From positions 1 through 64,000 of the forward strand of contig NZ_QICI01000092.1 in the NCBI RefSeq assembly GCF_004119445.1: DNA of 64,000 nucleotides. Direction: 5' to 3'. Below are positions 1 to 8,627 of the stretch, piece by piece. Every line of letters starts with the position of its first letter. The stretch's first letter is position 1. A model generated the notes under the pieces. It was given only the letters and a program-made list of their open reading frames with translations. It was not told where the DNA came from and ran no database searches. The stretch comes from Chryseobacterium sp. CH21 (GTDB taxonomy: Bacteria; Bacteroidota; Bacteroidia; Flavobacteriales; Weeksellaceae). Both the position numbers and the translations under genes were made by a program.

Positions 1-122
1 ACCTTTGGCGCTTAATGATTCACCCTGTTTCTTGTGGATTAATTAATACTATAAAGTTAATTTACGTAATTCAAAAAACTTTATAATACAAACTAAAGGA
101 ATGCTCAGTAAAGGATAATAAA

Positions 123-1472
123 GTGTATTTTATTAAAAACTTTGACGTGAGTTGGATTGACAATGCTCAAATTTTCTCGAATGAAGTATCTCAAAAACTC
201 CACTACATTGAAAATAACCGAAATCTTGAGGACAATCATTATTTAGGAAAAGGAGGAAGAAAAATATATTTCAGAAATGAAAAATCTTATGGTTCAAAAT
301 TCACTTCCAAAACAATCAGCTTACTAGAGCTATTCAGATACTGGAATTATGTGGAATATTTCTTTCCTTATAAATATGAAACTGATCAAAACTGGAATAC
401 TGTTCTTACAGAAATGATCCCAACATTTCTTTTGGTTGATAATGATGAAAATTATCATTTAGCATTAGCAGAACTGGTCACTAAAACAGATGATTCGCAT
501 GCTTATCTTTCTTCAAAAGAAATTCAACTTAATCTATATGGTAAACGAAAAGTCCCTGTAGAATATTCCTACGTTGAAGGGAAGTTAGTGATTACAAAAA
601 TAAAAGACACCCGCTCCAAAAACAATAGTCCTTTACATATAGGAGATGCCATTTATGATATTGAAGGAAAAACAATTCCTCAGATGATTAATATCTTAGG
701 AAAATATGTGCCCGCATCCAACTCTTGGGGCAAAGTCAATAAAATAAAAGATAAGCTTCTCTTTAGCAATAATGATTCTATTTCTTTAAAAATTGAAAGG
801 AATGGACAAAATCTGGAAATCAAAACCCAAACGTATCTGATCAAAGATATTATTCATGAAAAAATCATGACTCCCAAAAAGTGGAAATTTGTTGATGATG
901 AAAAGAAAATCGGCTATGTCAACATGGGAATTATAGAAAAAAAAGATCTGGATGAAATGTATGGAGATTTAAAATCTGCAAAATCTATTATTTTTGATCT
1001 TAGAAATTATCCGAAACAAACAATCATTCCTTTAAGCTATCTTCTGCTTCCGGAACCTAAGACCTATTATCAGTTTACTTTTCCGGATACCAGCTATCCC
1101 GGTAAGTTTTACACCAGAAAAAATGTTATCGGCAGAAAGAATCCCGAATACTATAAAGGAAATGTAGTCGTTCTAGTAGATGAGAACACCCAAAGCCAGG
1201 CAGAAACAACAACAATGATGTTCAAACAGCATCCGAAAGTGAAAATTATCGGAAGCAATACTTCAGGAGCTAACGGTGATGTTGTTATCTTTAAAATTGC
1301 TGATCTTGACACCCGGTTTACCGGCCTTGGAGCCTATTATCCTGACGGCAGGGAAACTCAGAGAATAGGTATTATTCCGGACATCCTTATTAAACCCAGC
1401 ATAGAAGGGATTAAAAACGGGAAAGATGAAATTCTGGAAAAAGCTTTGGAATATATAAAAACCATTGATTAA
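123..1472 (+). CDS. S41 family peptidase, probably N-terminally short
   Basis: This is a C-terminal-processing-peptidase-like protein (family S41). The segment LLELFRYWNYVEYFFPYKY near residue 67 is typical of Bacteroidota S41 proteins. A PDZ-like region follows at about residues 150-230, and the catalytic-core block around VVLVDENTQSQAETTTMMF (about 350) carries the Ser position of the family, here within TQSQAE. The frame opens with GTG at 123 and has no signal peptide, although relatives are usually exported. An in-frame stop lies at 84-86, and the nearby ATG at 101 is in another frame and stops after five codons. The 5' end is therefore probably lost or shifted. No TAnnTTTG promoter is visible in 1-122. 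Family is fairly sure; the start is not. Confidence 0.7.
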   Translation: MYFIKNFDVSWIDNAQIFSNEVSQKLHYIENNRNLEDNHYLGKGGRKIYFRNEKSYGSKFTSKTISLLELFRYWNYVEYFFPYKYETDQNWNTVLTEMIPTFLLVDNDENYHLALAELVTKTDDSHAYLSSKEIQLNLYGKRKVPVEYSYVEGKLVITKIKDTRSKNNSPLHIGDAIYDIEGKTIPQMINILGKYVPASNSWGKVNKIKDKLLFSNNDSISLKIERNGQNLEIKTQTYLIKDIIHEKIMTPKKWKFVDDEKKIGYVNMGIIEKKDLDEMYGDLKSAKSIIFDLRNYPKQTIIPLSYLLLPEPKTYYQFTFPDTSYPGKFYTRKNVIGRKNPEYYKGNVVVLVDENTQSQAETTTMMFKQHPKVKIIGSNTSGANGDVVIFKIADLDTRFTGLGAYYPDGRETQRIGIIPDILIKPSIEGIKNGKDEILEKALEYIKTID

Positions 1473-1603
1473 GGGCACAAAAATGCGAAATATCAAACGA
1501 TATTTTCATTTAACTAATATTTAACTTTTAATCTTTCTATTTTGTGAGATTTTAAAAGGATTTGGTCAACATTTTGATACAATAACCATGTAAAAAATAA
1601 ATT

Positions 1604-3148
1604 ATGTCAGAAAAGATATTATGGATAGATGATGAAATAGATTTACTTAAACCTCATATCGTATTTTTAGAAAAAAAGGGTTACCAGGTAACTCCTGTTA
1701 ATAATGTGAACGAGGCTTTGGAACTTATGGATTCAGAGAAATTTGCTTTAACATTAATAGACGAAAATATGCCTGGTATTTCCGGTTTGGAAGCCATCCC
1801 AATGATTAAGGAAAAAGATAATGCCTTAAAAATTGTAATGGTTACCAAAAGCGAAGAGGAGCATATTATGGAAGAAGCCATTGGATCCCAGATCGCCGAC
1901 TATATATTAAAGCCTGTAAATCCTAATCAGATATTACTTTCCCTCAAGAAAAATCTTCAACAGGATAATCTGGTGGAGCAAAAAACAATTTTACAGTACC
2001 AGCAGGAGTTCAGAAACCTTTCTATGGAGCTTTCTTACCTGAGAACATATCAGGAATGGGCAGAATATTATAAAAAGATTCTCAGCTGGGAAATCAAATT
2101 TGACAAGGTAGCAGATAATGAATTTGCAGATTTACTGCAGTCACAGAAAGAAGAAGCCAATATTCAGTTTGCTAAGTTCATTGAGAAAAATTATGCAGAC
2201 TGGCTTATTGACTCAGACAAACCTTTAATGAGCCACACGCTTTTCAAAGAAAAAGTAAAGCCTGAAGTGGAAAAAGAGAAAGTTCTTTTATTAATGGTAG
2301 ACAATCTTCGTTACGACCAGTGGAAAGTGATTGAACCTTTATTCACAAAATATTATAATAAAGTCTCGGAAGATTACTACTACAGCATCCTTCCTACTGC
2401 TACACAATACGCGAGAAACTCTTTCTTTGCAGGACTAATGCCTTCTGAGATTGAGAAACGTTTCCCGGACAAATGGTTTAATGATAATGAAGAAGGAAAT
2501 AAAAATGAATTTGAGCGTGATTTTCTGGAAGATCAGATGAAAAGAATTGGTCTCGGATCAAAATCTATGAAGTACCTTAAAGTATTGAACGCAGATTTTG
2601 AAAGAAAGATCTATGATGATTTTAACCAGCATAAAAATAACGATCTGCTGGTAATTGTATACAACTTTATTGACATCCTTTCCCATGCGAAGACAGATAA
2701 CCATATCGTAGATCAGTTGATCCGCGATGATAAAACTTTCCGTTCTCTTACCTATAACTGGTTTGAAAACTCTTCTTTACTGAAGATCATTAAAACAGCT
2801 GCAGAAAACGGTTATAAACTGGTTATCACTACAGACCACGGAACAGTATATGTGAAAAAACCTAGCAAAGTAGTTGGTGATAGAGAAACGTCTACCAACA
2901 TCCGATATAAAACTGGTAAGAGTCTAACGTATGATGACAGTGATGTATGGGCGATTACGAATCCAGAAAAACTTTTCCTTCCAAAAGGAAACTTAAGTTC
3001 GAAATATATTTTTGCTAAAAATAATATATTCCTGGCCTACCCTAAGAATTACAATCATTTTGTTAATTATTATAAAGAGACTTACCAACATGGAGGAATT
3101 TCACTTGAAGAGTGTATTATTCCTATCAGCATTTTAGAACCCAAATAG
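1604..3148 (+). CDS. porX: PorX: response regulator with PglZ-type phosphatase domain (T9SS regulator)
   Basis: A 514-residue two-domain protein. Residues 1-120 are a receiver domain: acidic pair D9/D10, phospho-acceptor D53 in LIDENMPG, T81 and K103. After a helical linker, residues 225-510 form an alkaline-phosphatase-superfamily PglZ domain, with metal-binding-type motifs MVDNLRYDQW (D233) and ITTDHGT. Length and architecture match PorX, which in Porphyromonas and Flavobacterium works with the kinase PorY and an ECF sigma factor to control type IX secretion genes. No kinase gene is adjacent, as is usual for this orphan regulator. A strong terminator follows. Confidence 0.93.
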   Translation: MSEKILWIDDEIDLLKPHIVFLEKKGYQVTPVNNVNEALELMDSEKFALTLIDENMPGISGLEAIPMIKEKDNALKIVMVTKSEEEHIMEEAIGSQIADYILKPVNPNQILLSLKKNLQQDNLVEQKTILQYQQEFRNLSMELSYLRTYQEWAEYYKKILSWEIKFDKVADNEFADLLQSQKEEANIQFAKFIEKNYADWLIDSDKPLMSHTLFKEKVKPEVEKEKVLLLMVDNLRYDQWKVIEPLFTKYYNKVSEDYYYSILPTATQYARNSFFAGLMPSEIEKRFPDKWFNDNEEGNKNEFERDFLEDQMKRIGLGSKSMKYLKVLNADFERKIYDDFNQHKNNDLLVIVYNFIDILSHAKTDNHIVDQLIRDDKTFRSLTYNWFENSSLLKIIKTAAENGYKLVITTDHGTVYVKKPSKVVGDRETSTNIRYKTGKSLTYDDSDVWAITNPEKLFLPKGNLSSKYIFAKNNIFLAYPKNYNHFVNYYKETYQHGGISLEECIIPISILEPK

Positions 3149-3180
3149 TTTTTTTCATAGTTTATTTAATTTTGGGTTAA

Positions 3181-3216
3181 AATCGGAAAAAATCGAATGA
3201 TTTTTTCCGATTTTTT
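3181..3216 (+). terminator. Rho-independent terminator after porX
   Basis: A perfect 14-bp inverted repeat (arms 3181-3194 and 3199-3212, loop of 4) is followed by a T run. It lies 32 bases past the porX stop. Confidence 0.85.
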
Positions 3217-3269
3217 CTTTAAGGCATTCATTTTGCTTACAAAAAGGCACACATTAATAATATACATTT

Positions 3270-3647
3270 ATGAAAAAACACATTTTTATTGCTGCTGCAT
3301 CTGCCGCATTATTTTTAACTTCATGTAATAAAGAAAAGAAAGCAACAGATTCAACTTCTGCTACAGCAGACAGTATTGCATCAAAACCATCTGATTCAGC
3401 AGCCATTGCTGGAACTCAGGATGAAATTGTAAAAAGTACTTCAACAGACAAAAGTGGAAAGACATTGGAAATGACTTTCAACAATACTAAAAATACAGCT
3501 ACAGTAGTATTTAACAAAGAAACCATTGAATTGCAAGGACAAAAACCTGCATCAGGGATTTGGTATAAGAATGATCATTATGAATTGAGAGGAAAAGGTG
3601 AGGAAATAGAACTGACAAAAGATGGTAAAACCGTTTTTAAAAAATAA
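3270..3647 (+). CDS. MliC-like lipoprotein (C-type lysozyme inhibitor family)
   Basis: A 125-residue lipoprotein. It has a signal peptide ending in the lipobox LTSC (Cys19), then a low-complexity Ser/Thr/Ala/Asp linker to about residue 55. The C-terminal domain has the MliC/PliC pattern: VVFNKETIELQGQKPASGIWY, then HYELRGKGEEIELTKDGK. Family members are membrane-anchored inhibitors of lysozyme. The inhibitory role is inferred from the domain only. The gene is monocistronic, with terminators on both sides. Confidence 0.75.
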   Translation: MKKHIFIAAASAALFLTSCNKEKKATDSTSATADSIASKPSDSAAIAGTQDEIVKSTSTDKSGKTLEMTFNNTKNTATVVFNKETIELQGQKPASGIWYKNDHYELRGKGEEIELTKDGKTVFKK

Positions 3648-3666
3648 AATCTCTTCCTAAAAATAT

Positions 3667-3702
3667 AAAAAGTCGGCTTTGAAATTCAAAACCGGCTTTT
3701 TT
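3667..3702 (+). terminator. Rho-independent terminator after the MliC-like gene
   Basis: A GTCGGCTTTGAA / TTCAAAACCGGC hairpin with a T run begins about 20 bases after the stop. The pairing uses two G-T wobbles. Confidence 0.8.
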
Positions 3703-3709
3703 ATTTCCC

Positions 3710-3717
3710 TACATTTG
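3710..3717 (+). promoter_or_regulatory. TAnnTTTG -7 element of the exonuclease III gene
   Basis: TACATTTG lies 19 bases before the ATG at 3737, the spacing seen for several other starts here. No clear -33 TTG is seen. Confidence 0.45.
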
Positions 3718-3736
3718 AAAAAAATTATTCTTGTTT

Positions 3737-4501
3737 ATGAAATTAATCACTTATAATGTCAACGGAATCAGAGCTGCTTTTACGAAAGATTTTTTAGGCT
3801 GGCTGAAGGCTGCTGACCCGGATATCATCTGTATTCAGGAAAGTAAAGCCGGAAACGACCAGATAGACATCGAAAGTCTTGAAAAATTAGGTTATCACAG
3901 TTATTGGCACTCAGCCGTTAAAAAAGGCTACAGCGGGGTCGGAATTGCCTCAAAAATAAAACCCAATTATGTAGAGTACGGTTGTGGGATCGAAAGCTAT
4001 GATAATGAGGGAAGAATCATCCGTGCAGATTTTGACGGGTTTTCAGCTATTTCCGTATACGTTCCTTCAGCTTCTAATATTGAAAGACTGGATTTTAAAA
4101 TGCAGTTCTGCCATGACTTTCTGGAGTATATCAAAAACTTAAAGAAAGAAATTCCCAATCTGATTATATCCGGCGACTTTAATATTTGCCATGAAGCCAT
4201 CGATATTCACAATCCGGAGGGCTTAAAGAATGTTTCAGGATTTCTCCCTATGGAAAGAGAATGGATGACCAATTTTATGAATGAATGTGAGCTAATAGAC
4301 AGCTTCAGGTTTTTCAATAGCGATCCTGACAATTATACCTGGTGGAGCTACAGACAAAATTCCAGAGCGAGAAACAAGGGATGGAGGCTGGATTATAACT
4401 TCACTTCTTACAGTTTAAAGGATAAGCTCTCAAGGGCTGCTATTTTAAAGGAAGCTGTGCATTCTGACCATTGCCCTGCTTTATTGGAATTGAATGTATA
4501 A
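3737..4501 (+). CDS. xth: Exodeoxyribonuclease III
   Basis: A 254-residue AP endonuclease/3'-5' exonuclease of the base-excision repair type (EEP fold). The motifs appear in order: NVNGIRAAF near the N-terminus, QESKA, SGDFNICHEAID, a WRLDYNFTS block, and the C-terminal SDHCP that holds the catalytic Asp-His. The frame also opens at a TTG at 3731, but ATG 3737 gives the canonical MKLITYNVNGIR start and sits a normal distance from the -7 element at 3710. Confidence 0.92.
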   Translation: MKLITYNVNGIRAAFTKDFLGWLKAADPDIICIQESKAGNDQIDIESLEKLGYHSYWHSAVKKGYSGVGIASKIKPNYVEYGCGIESYDNEGRIIRADFDGFSAISVYVPSASNIERLDFKMQFCHDFLEYIKNLKKEIPNLIISGDFNICHEAIDIHNPEGLKNVSGFLPMEREWMTNFMNECELIDSFRFFNSDPDNYTWWSYRQNSRARNKGWRLDYNFTSYSLKDKLSRAAILKEAVHSDHCPALLELNV

Positions 4502-4523
4502 TCAACAAGATATTGATCCATAC

Positions 4524-4554
4524 AAAAAGCCAGCTGAGTCAGCTGGCTTTTTTT
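4524..4554. terminator. Bidirectional terminator between xth and the RlpA-like gene
   Basis: AAAAAGCCAGCTGA / TCAGCTGGCTTTTT is a near-perfect hairpin with A and T runs on its two flanks. It can serve both convergent genes. Confidence 0.85.
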
Positions 4555-4570
4555 AATTTAAATCATAAAA

Positions 4571-4942
4571 TTAATCGACAATTTCATATTCGACCGGAAT
4601 TGTACCATGATTGATATCTCCGATCTCATCGAACGCAGCTTTAGACATGTCTAAAGATCTTGATGAATGGAAAGGCCCTCTGTCATTAATCCTCACTATT
4701 ACCTCTTTACCATTCTTAAGGTTCGTAACCTTAACGTTTGTTCCAAATGGAAGCGTTCTGTTTGCTGCAGTAAACTTTGAGTTATCAAAGATTTCTCCGC
4801 TAGCGGTTTTTCTACCGTTAAATTTATCGTGGTAGTACGATGCATAACTTGTTTTTTTCGCATCTAAGGCATTACTCGTAAAAGAATAAACACCCAGGGT
4901 TGAAATCATCATTATGATTACGAGAATGAATCTTTTCATCAT
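4571..4942 (-). CDS. RlpA-like septal ring lytic transglycosylase (double-psi beta-barrel)
   Basis: A 123-residue exported protein. It has an N-terminal signal segment (residues 1-25) followed by one double-psi beta-barrel domain: ASYYHDKFNGRKTASGEIFD, TAANRTLPFGTNVKVTN, VRINDRGPF and LDMSKAAF. These are the RlpA signatures. There is no SPOR domain, so it is the short form. RlpA proteins cleave denuded glycan strands of peptidoglycan; catalysis is not proven here. Two adjacent ATGs (4942, 4939) are possible starts. Confidence 0.85.
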   Translation of the reverse strand: MMKRFILVIIMMISTLGVYSFTSNALDAKKTSYASYYHDKFNGRKTASGEIFDNSKFTAANRTLPFGTNVKVTNLKNGKEVIVRINDRGPFHSSRSLDMSKAAFDEIGDINHGTIPVEYEIVD

Positions 4943-4969
4943 GTTGAACTTTTATTGGTTTTGACGGAG

Positions 4970-4977
4970 CAAATGTA
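4970..4977 (-). promoter_or_regulatory. TAnnTTTG -7 element of the RlpA-like gene
   Basis: TACATTTG on the minus strand, 28 bases before the start codon. The nearest upstream TTG is 25 bases away, longer than usual. Confidence 0.4.
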
Positions 4978-5458
4978 TCAGGAATCTTTATAAAACCCTA
5001 TTCAATATGTTAAAAACGGTTAATAAAACATTAATGAAATGTTAATTAATTCTGTAACCCCCTATGGATAGGGCTTTTAAATCACACTGTTAAAAAATGT
5101 TAAAAAAATACTTAAAAAGTTAACATAATTAACTAACTCGTGCATAATTTAAATTTAAAAAATTTAAAAACAACTGATAATCAATAATTTACAAAATTCA
5201 TAAAGTTAAAATAAAAACCACAAAATTTATTTTCAATATTTAAAGTCTTAAAAACCGCATATTGGATAAACTTTCTTACAGAAGAAGTTTCGTCTCATAA
5301 AGTAAGATTTACAAACTGGTTTTTAACACCTTTTATTTTGTTAAAATTTAGATACTGATTTATCTATTGACCTCATACTAGATTTTAATGGCTCAAAAAT
5401 GAATTAATGATGATGTATTATCCAAAAAATTAAATGAACACAAGTCTTTTTAAAAAGT

Positions 5459-5486
5459 AAAAACCAATGATTTCTCATTGGTTTTT
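5459..5486 (-). terminator. Terminator of the fibre-like gene pair
   Basis: A 12-bp perfect inverted repeat (AAAAACCAATGA / TCATTGGTTTTT) with a 4-base loop lies just downstream of the gene ending at 5510. Confidence 0.75.
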
Positions 5487-5509
5487 ATTATGTAACTAAA
5501 TAAATTTCT

Positions 5510-6223
5510 TTATTTTAAGTATTCTAAAACATAGTCATATGTTCCGTTCGGATATACTACAGACATACTAGGAGATCCTGTAACAGCAGCTCCTGTAGAT
5601 GTATCATATGAATATAATCCTCTAGAATATACTGTATTAGTACCCGCTTTATAAATAGTAATTCCGTACATAGCAGTAATTCCAGCAGGAGCAGGAATTG
5701 TTACTGCAGTAGTAGTACCATTTGCAGCAAAGGTTCCTTTTATACCATAAATTTGTGCGTTATTTACTTGTCTGTTTGTAACAGTTTCAGTAGTAAGAAT
5801 ATTTTCTTTACCTGACCCACCTAATGGCAACCATTGTCCTGAAGCAGAAGAAAATGCTGGTGTTGGAGTAGGATTGCTGAAATAGTAAAAACCTATCCCT
5901 ACAGTTTGACCACCAATACCAGAACCTGTAGCAGGTGTAGTACCAGCAGTAGAGTTATATACAATCATCCCATCATAGGCTGTAGGGAAGTTAAGTGCAC
6001 TAGTTACTGGCGTAACAAAAGTAAATGTAGTTAAGTTTGTTCTTGGAAAAGCTAATCCTTTCCCATTACTAGTTGATGTTGTAAATCCATTTGCAGAAGC
6101 ATCTAGAAATACAGACTGTGTAGCGACTGTAGCACTTACAGTACCATTTGATCTTAGTTGAGCAAAGAAAGTGCTTGATGTTGCAACAATGGCAAACAAA
6201 GCTGATGTTAAATATACTTTCAT
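5510..6223 (-). CDS. Exported Thr/Ala/Gly-rich protein, function unknown
   Basis: A 237-residue protein with a signal peptide (about residues 1-21, ending TFFA-Q) and a long region rich in Thr, Ala, Gly and Ser. GLAFPRTNLTTF and AYDGMIVYNSTAG resemble the surface/fibre-like proteins found in strings in Chryseobacterium and Flavobacterium, where PRM/PRT and GMIVYN blocks recur. I see no catalytic motif and no T9SS C-terminal domain. It follows the gene at 6239 after 15 bases, in the same operon. Function is not known; a cell-surface role is a guess. Confidence 0.6.
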   Translation of the reverse strand: MKVYLTSALFAIVATSSTFFAQLRSNGTVSATVATQSVFLDASANGFTTSTSNGKGLAFPRTNLTTFTFVTPVTSALNFPTAYDGMIVYNSTAGTTPATGSGIGGQTVGIGFYYFSNPTPTPAFSSASGQWLPLGGSGKENILTTETVTNRQVNNAQIYGIKGTFAANGTTTAVTIPAPAGITAMYGITIYKAGTNTVYSRGLYSYDTSTGAAVTGSPSMSVVYPNGTYDYVLEYLK

Positions 6224-6238
6224 AATTGTGTTTTTGTA

Positions 6239-6865
6239 TTAGAATGAGTTATAGCTGTACCAGTTTGTACCATCACAAATGTAAGATAGTGCTCCACCAG
6301 ATTGAAGAGGTGTCGTTGAAGCAGTAGAATGAACTCCTGATACGCTAAAGAAATTACCACCAGTAGCATCTATAAATGTAATAGTTTTACCATTAGTTTT
6401 CGTTAATGTAGCTAAATTAAATGTAACATTTGATGTCACTACAATTGCGTTATTCAAATCCGCATCTGAAATAGTAGCTGCTGTTTGTGCTCTTAATGTC
6501 ATTCCTGCTGGAGCAACAGCTCCACCACCTACAGCGATCCACGTATTAGTAGTTTGGCCATCATAATAATAAAAGCCTACAGCTGTTACATTTGCAGTTT
6601 TAGTTGTAGCAGTTCCGTCAATTGTAGTAACGAAAGCAAGCGCACCGTTTTGAGCAGCAGTATAAGCAGCATCTTTTGCATACAACTGAGCTCTTGTCAT
6701 ACGAGGGACTAGTAAGGCATCAGGTCTAGTGTTATCTGTAGTAGTAGCTACTACATCTAGAGTTGCGGCAGGCGTGGTCGTGTTAATCCCCACTCGCCCT
6801 TGCTGAGCCTTAGAAAAAGCCGAAAGGCCAACAAGCATAATTGCTGTTAATAAAATTTTTTTCAT
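6239..6865 (-). CDS. Exported fibre-like protein with VGINTTTPAATLDV motif
   Basis: A 208-residue protein with a signal peptide (residues 1-20, FSKA-Q). The next block, GRVGINTTTPAATLDVVAT, is the N-terminal signature shared by many exported Bacteroidota proteins that otherwise resemble phage tail-fibre heads. It is followed by ALLVPRMTRAQL, YYYDGQTTNTWIAVGGG and a beta-rich C-terminal half ending ICDGTNWYSYNSF. It is first in a two-gene operon with the protein at 5510. A TAAATTTG element on the minus strand at 7044-7051 is a possible but distant promoter. Confidence 0.6.
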   Translation of the reverse strand: MKKILLTAIMLVGLSAFSKAQQGRVGINTTTPAATLDVVATTTDNTRPDALLVPRMTRAQLYAKDAAYTAAQNGALAFVTTIDGTATTKTANVTAVGFYYYDGQTTNTWIAVGGGAVAPAGMTLRAQTAATISDADLNNAIVVTSNVTFNLATLTKTNGKTITFIDATGGNFFSVSGVHSTASTTPLQSGGALSYICDGTNWYSYNSF

Positions 6866-7229
6866 AAGTTTTTAAAGATTTTTAATTACATTTTTTTTCA
6901 TCAATATTTTCAAAAAGGAAATGCATCCCAACTTGTGAATATTATCTTGAAACTAAACAGTCAAATAAGTATTTAACTGAACTTTAGCGTCACTTTAAGA
7001 CTAACTCATTGAAAGCATATTATTAAAAATATTACTTATTGCGCAAATTTAAGATATAATTTTGAATTTATATAAATAAAAAAGAAAATTAAAAAATCTT
7101 AAATTTATAAAATTATAAACATTTGACTATCAATTAAATAAAAACAAGCAACAGAGAAAATTCTATGTTAAAATTTATTAATATATTAATTTCACAAACT
7201 TTATTTTTCACTGATTAATAAGTATTTAG
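6866..7229. other. AT-rich intergenic region
   Basis: About 360 bases holding the presumed promoter of the fibre-like operon. The only candidate -7 element is TAAATTTG on the minus strand (7044-7051), nearly 180 bases from the start. I see no other structure, and no hairpin after rimO. Confidence 0.4.
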
Positions 7230-8531
7230 CTACACCAATTCTCCGTATAAGTCAAACTCTTCTGCCGAAGTAATTCTGACCTCTGCAAATTCACCTATAG
7301 AAATATAAGTATCTTCAGCAGAAACCAGCACGGTATTGTCCACATCAGGTGAGTCATACTCTGTTCTTCCGATAAAATAATTCCCTTCTTTACGGTCAAA
7401 AACACATTTGAATATTTTCCCTACTTTTTCCTGGTTCTTTTCCCATGAAATCTGAGACTGTAGTTCCATAATTTCTTCTACCCTCGCCTCTTTTACTTCT
7501 TGTGGAATATCATCTTCCAATACATACGCTGTAGTATTCTCTTCATGAGAATAAGTAAAGCAGCCTAATCTGTCAAATTTCTGTTCTCTTACCCAGTCTT
7601 TAAGTTCCTGGAATCTTTCTTCTGTTTCTCCGGGATATCCAACGATAAGTGTTGTTCTGATAGCCATATCTGGAACTTTTTCTCTGAATTTTCCTAAAAG
7701 AGCATCAGTTTTCTCATGGGTAGTTCCTCTCTTCATAGATTTCAACAAATCTGAATTGATGTGCTGAAGCGGAATATCTATATAGTTACAAACTTTAGGT
7801 TCTTCGCGGATAATATCCAGAACATCTTCCGGGAAGCCGCTCGGGAAAGCATAATGAAGACGAATCCACTCTACACCTTCTACTTTTACCAGTTCTTTTA
7901 AAAGATCACCCAATGCTCTTTTTTTATAAAGATCAAGACCATAATAGGTAAGGTCCTGTGCAATAAGAATTAATTCTTTTGTTCCTTTTTTCGCAAGCTT
8001 CTGAGCTTCTGAAACCAGTTTTTCGATAGGCGTTGAAATGTGCCCTCCTCTCATCAATGGGATCGCACAGAAAGAACATGGTCTGTCACAGCCTTCTGAA
8101 ATTTTAAGGTATGCATAATGCTTTGGAGTAGTTGTTAGTCTTTCGCCTACCAATTCATGTTTATAATCTGCTCCAAGGTGTTTTAGCAGCACCGGAAGAT
8201 CTCTTGTTCCGAAATACTGATCCACATCCGGAATTTCTTTTATCAAATCCGGCTTATATCTCTCTGATAAACATCCTGTAACGAATACTTTTTCAACCTC
8301 CCCTCTATTTTTAGCTTCTACATAATCCAGAATTGTATTGATGGATTCTTCTTTAGCATTATCAATAAATCCGCAGGTATTGATTACTACAATGTCACCA
8401 CGGTCTTCGTGAACCACTTCTTTGCCATTGGCCTTCAGCTGGCTCATTAATACTTCAGAATCATATACATTCTTGGAACACCCAAGAGTGACTACATTGA
8501 TTTTCTTCTTCCCTACAGATTTTGTACGCAT
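7230..8531 (-). CDS. rimO: Ribosomal protein S12 methylthiotransferase RimO
   Basis: A 433-residue radical-SAM methylthiotransferase that modifies an Asp of ribosomal protein S12. The N-terminal UPF0004 domain supplies cluster cysteines 18 (LGCSKN), 53 (NTCGFI) and 87 (TGCLSE). The radical SAM CxxxCxxC is at 148-155 (CDRPCSFC), and a TRAM-like domain is at the C-terminus. The frame extends 10 codons further upstream, but TATCTTTG at 8551-8558 lies inside that extension. The start MRTKSVGKKK at 8531 is therefore preferred. Confidence 0.93.
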   Translation of the reverse strand: MRTKSVGKKKINVVTLGCSKNVYDSEVLMSQLKANGKEVVHEDRGDIVVINTCGFIDNAKEESINTILDYVEAKNRGEVEKVFVTGCLSERYKPDLIKEIPDVDQYFGTRDLPVLLKHLGADYKHELVGERLTTTPKHYAYLKISEGCDRPCSFCAIPLMRGGHISTPIEKLVSEAQKLAKKGTKELILIAQDLTYYGLDLYKKRALGDLLKELVKVEGVEWIRLHYAFPSGFPEDVLDIIREEPKVCNYIDIPLQHINSDLLKSMKRGTTHEKTDALLGKFREKVPDMAIRTTLIVGYPGETEERFQELKDWVREQKFDRLGCFTYSHEENTTAYVLEDDIPQEVKEARVEEIMELQSQISWEKNQEKVGKIFKCVFDRKEGNYFIGRTEYDSPDVDNTVLVSAEDTYISIGEFAEVRITSAEEFDLYGELV

Positions 8532-8550
8532 CGTTTTGATTTTGAGTCTG

Positions 8551-8558
8551 CAAAGATA
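8551..8558 (-). promoter_or_regulatory. TAnnTTTG -7 element of rimO
   Basis: TATCTTTG on the minus strand, 20 bases before the chosen rimO start. It helps decide that start. Confidence 0.5.
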
Positions 8559-8590
8559 CAAAATATTGAAGAGTTAGGAATTAAAAAATA

Positions 8591-8615
8591 AAAACCACTT
8601 TAGAAAAGTGGTTTT
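8591..8615 (-). terminator. Terminator at the end of the polysaccharide locus
   Basis: An 11-bp inverted repeat (AAAACCACTTT / AAAGTGGTTTT, loop of 3) is followed on the minus strand by a T-rich run. It lies 12 bases past rfbC. Confidence 0.8.
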
Positions 8616-8627
8616 CAGGGATATACT

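Larger units (their letters stand above)
4943..5509. other. AT-rich non-coding stretch
   Basis: About 570 bases of very AT-rich sequence. A TACATTTG -7 element for the RlpA-like gene lies on the minus strand at 4970-4977, 28 bases before its start. A terminator for the fibre-like genes lies at 5459-5486. I recognise no RNA gene or coding frame in between. Confidence 0.5.

Noticed and set aside
4943-5509. Possible small RNA or degraded gene in the AT-rich gap
   Set aside because: No conserved structure or frame was seen beyond the terminator and the -7 element.
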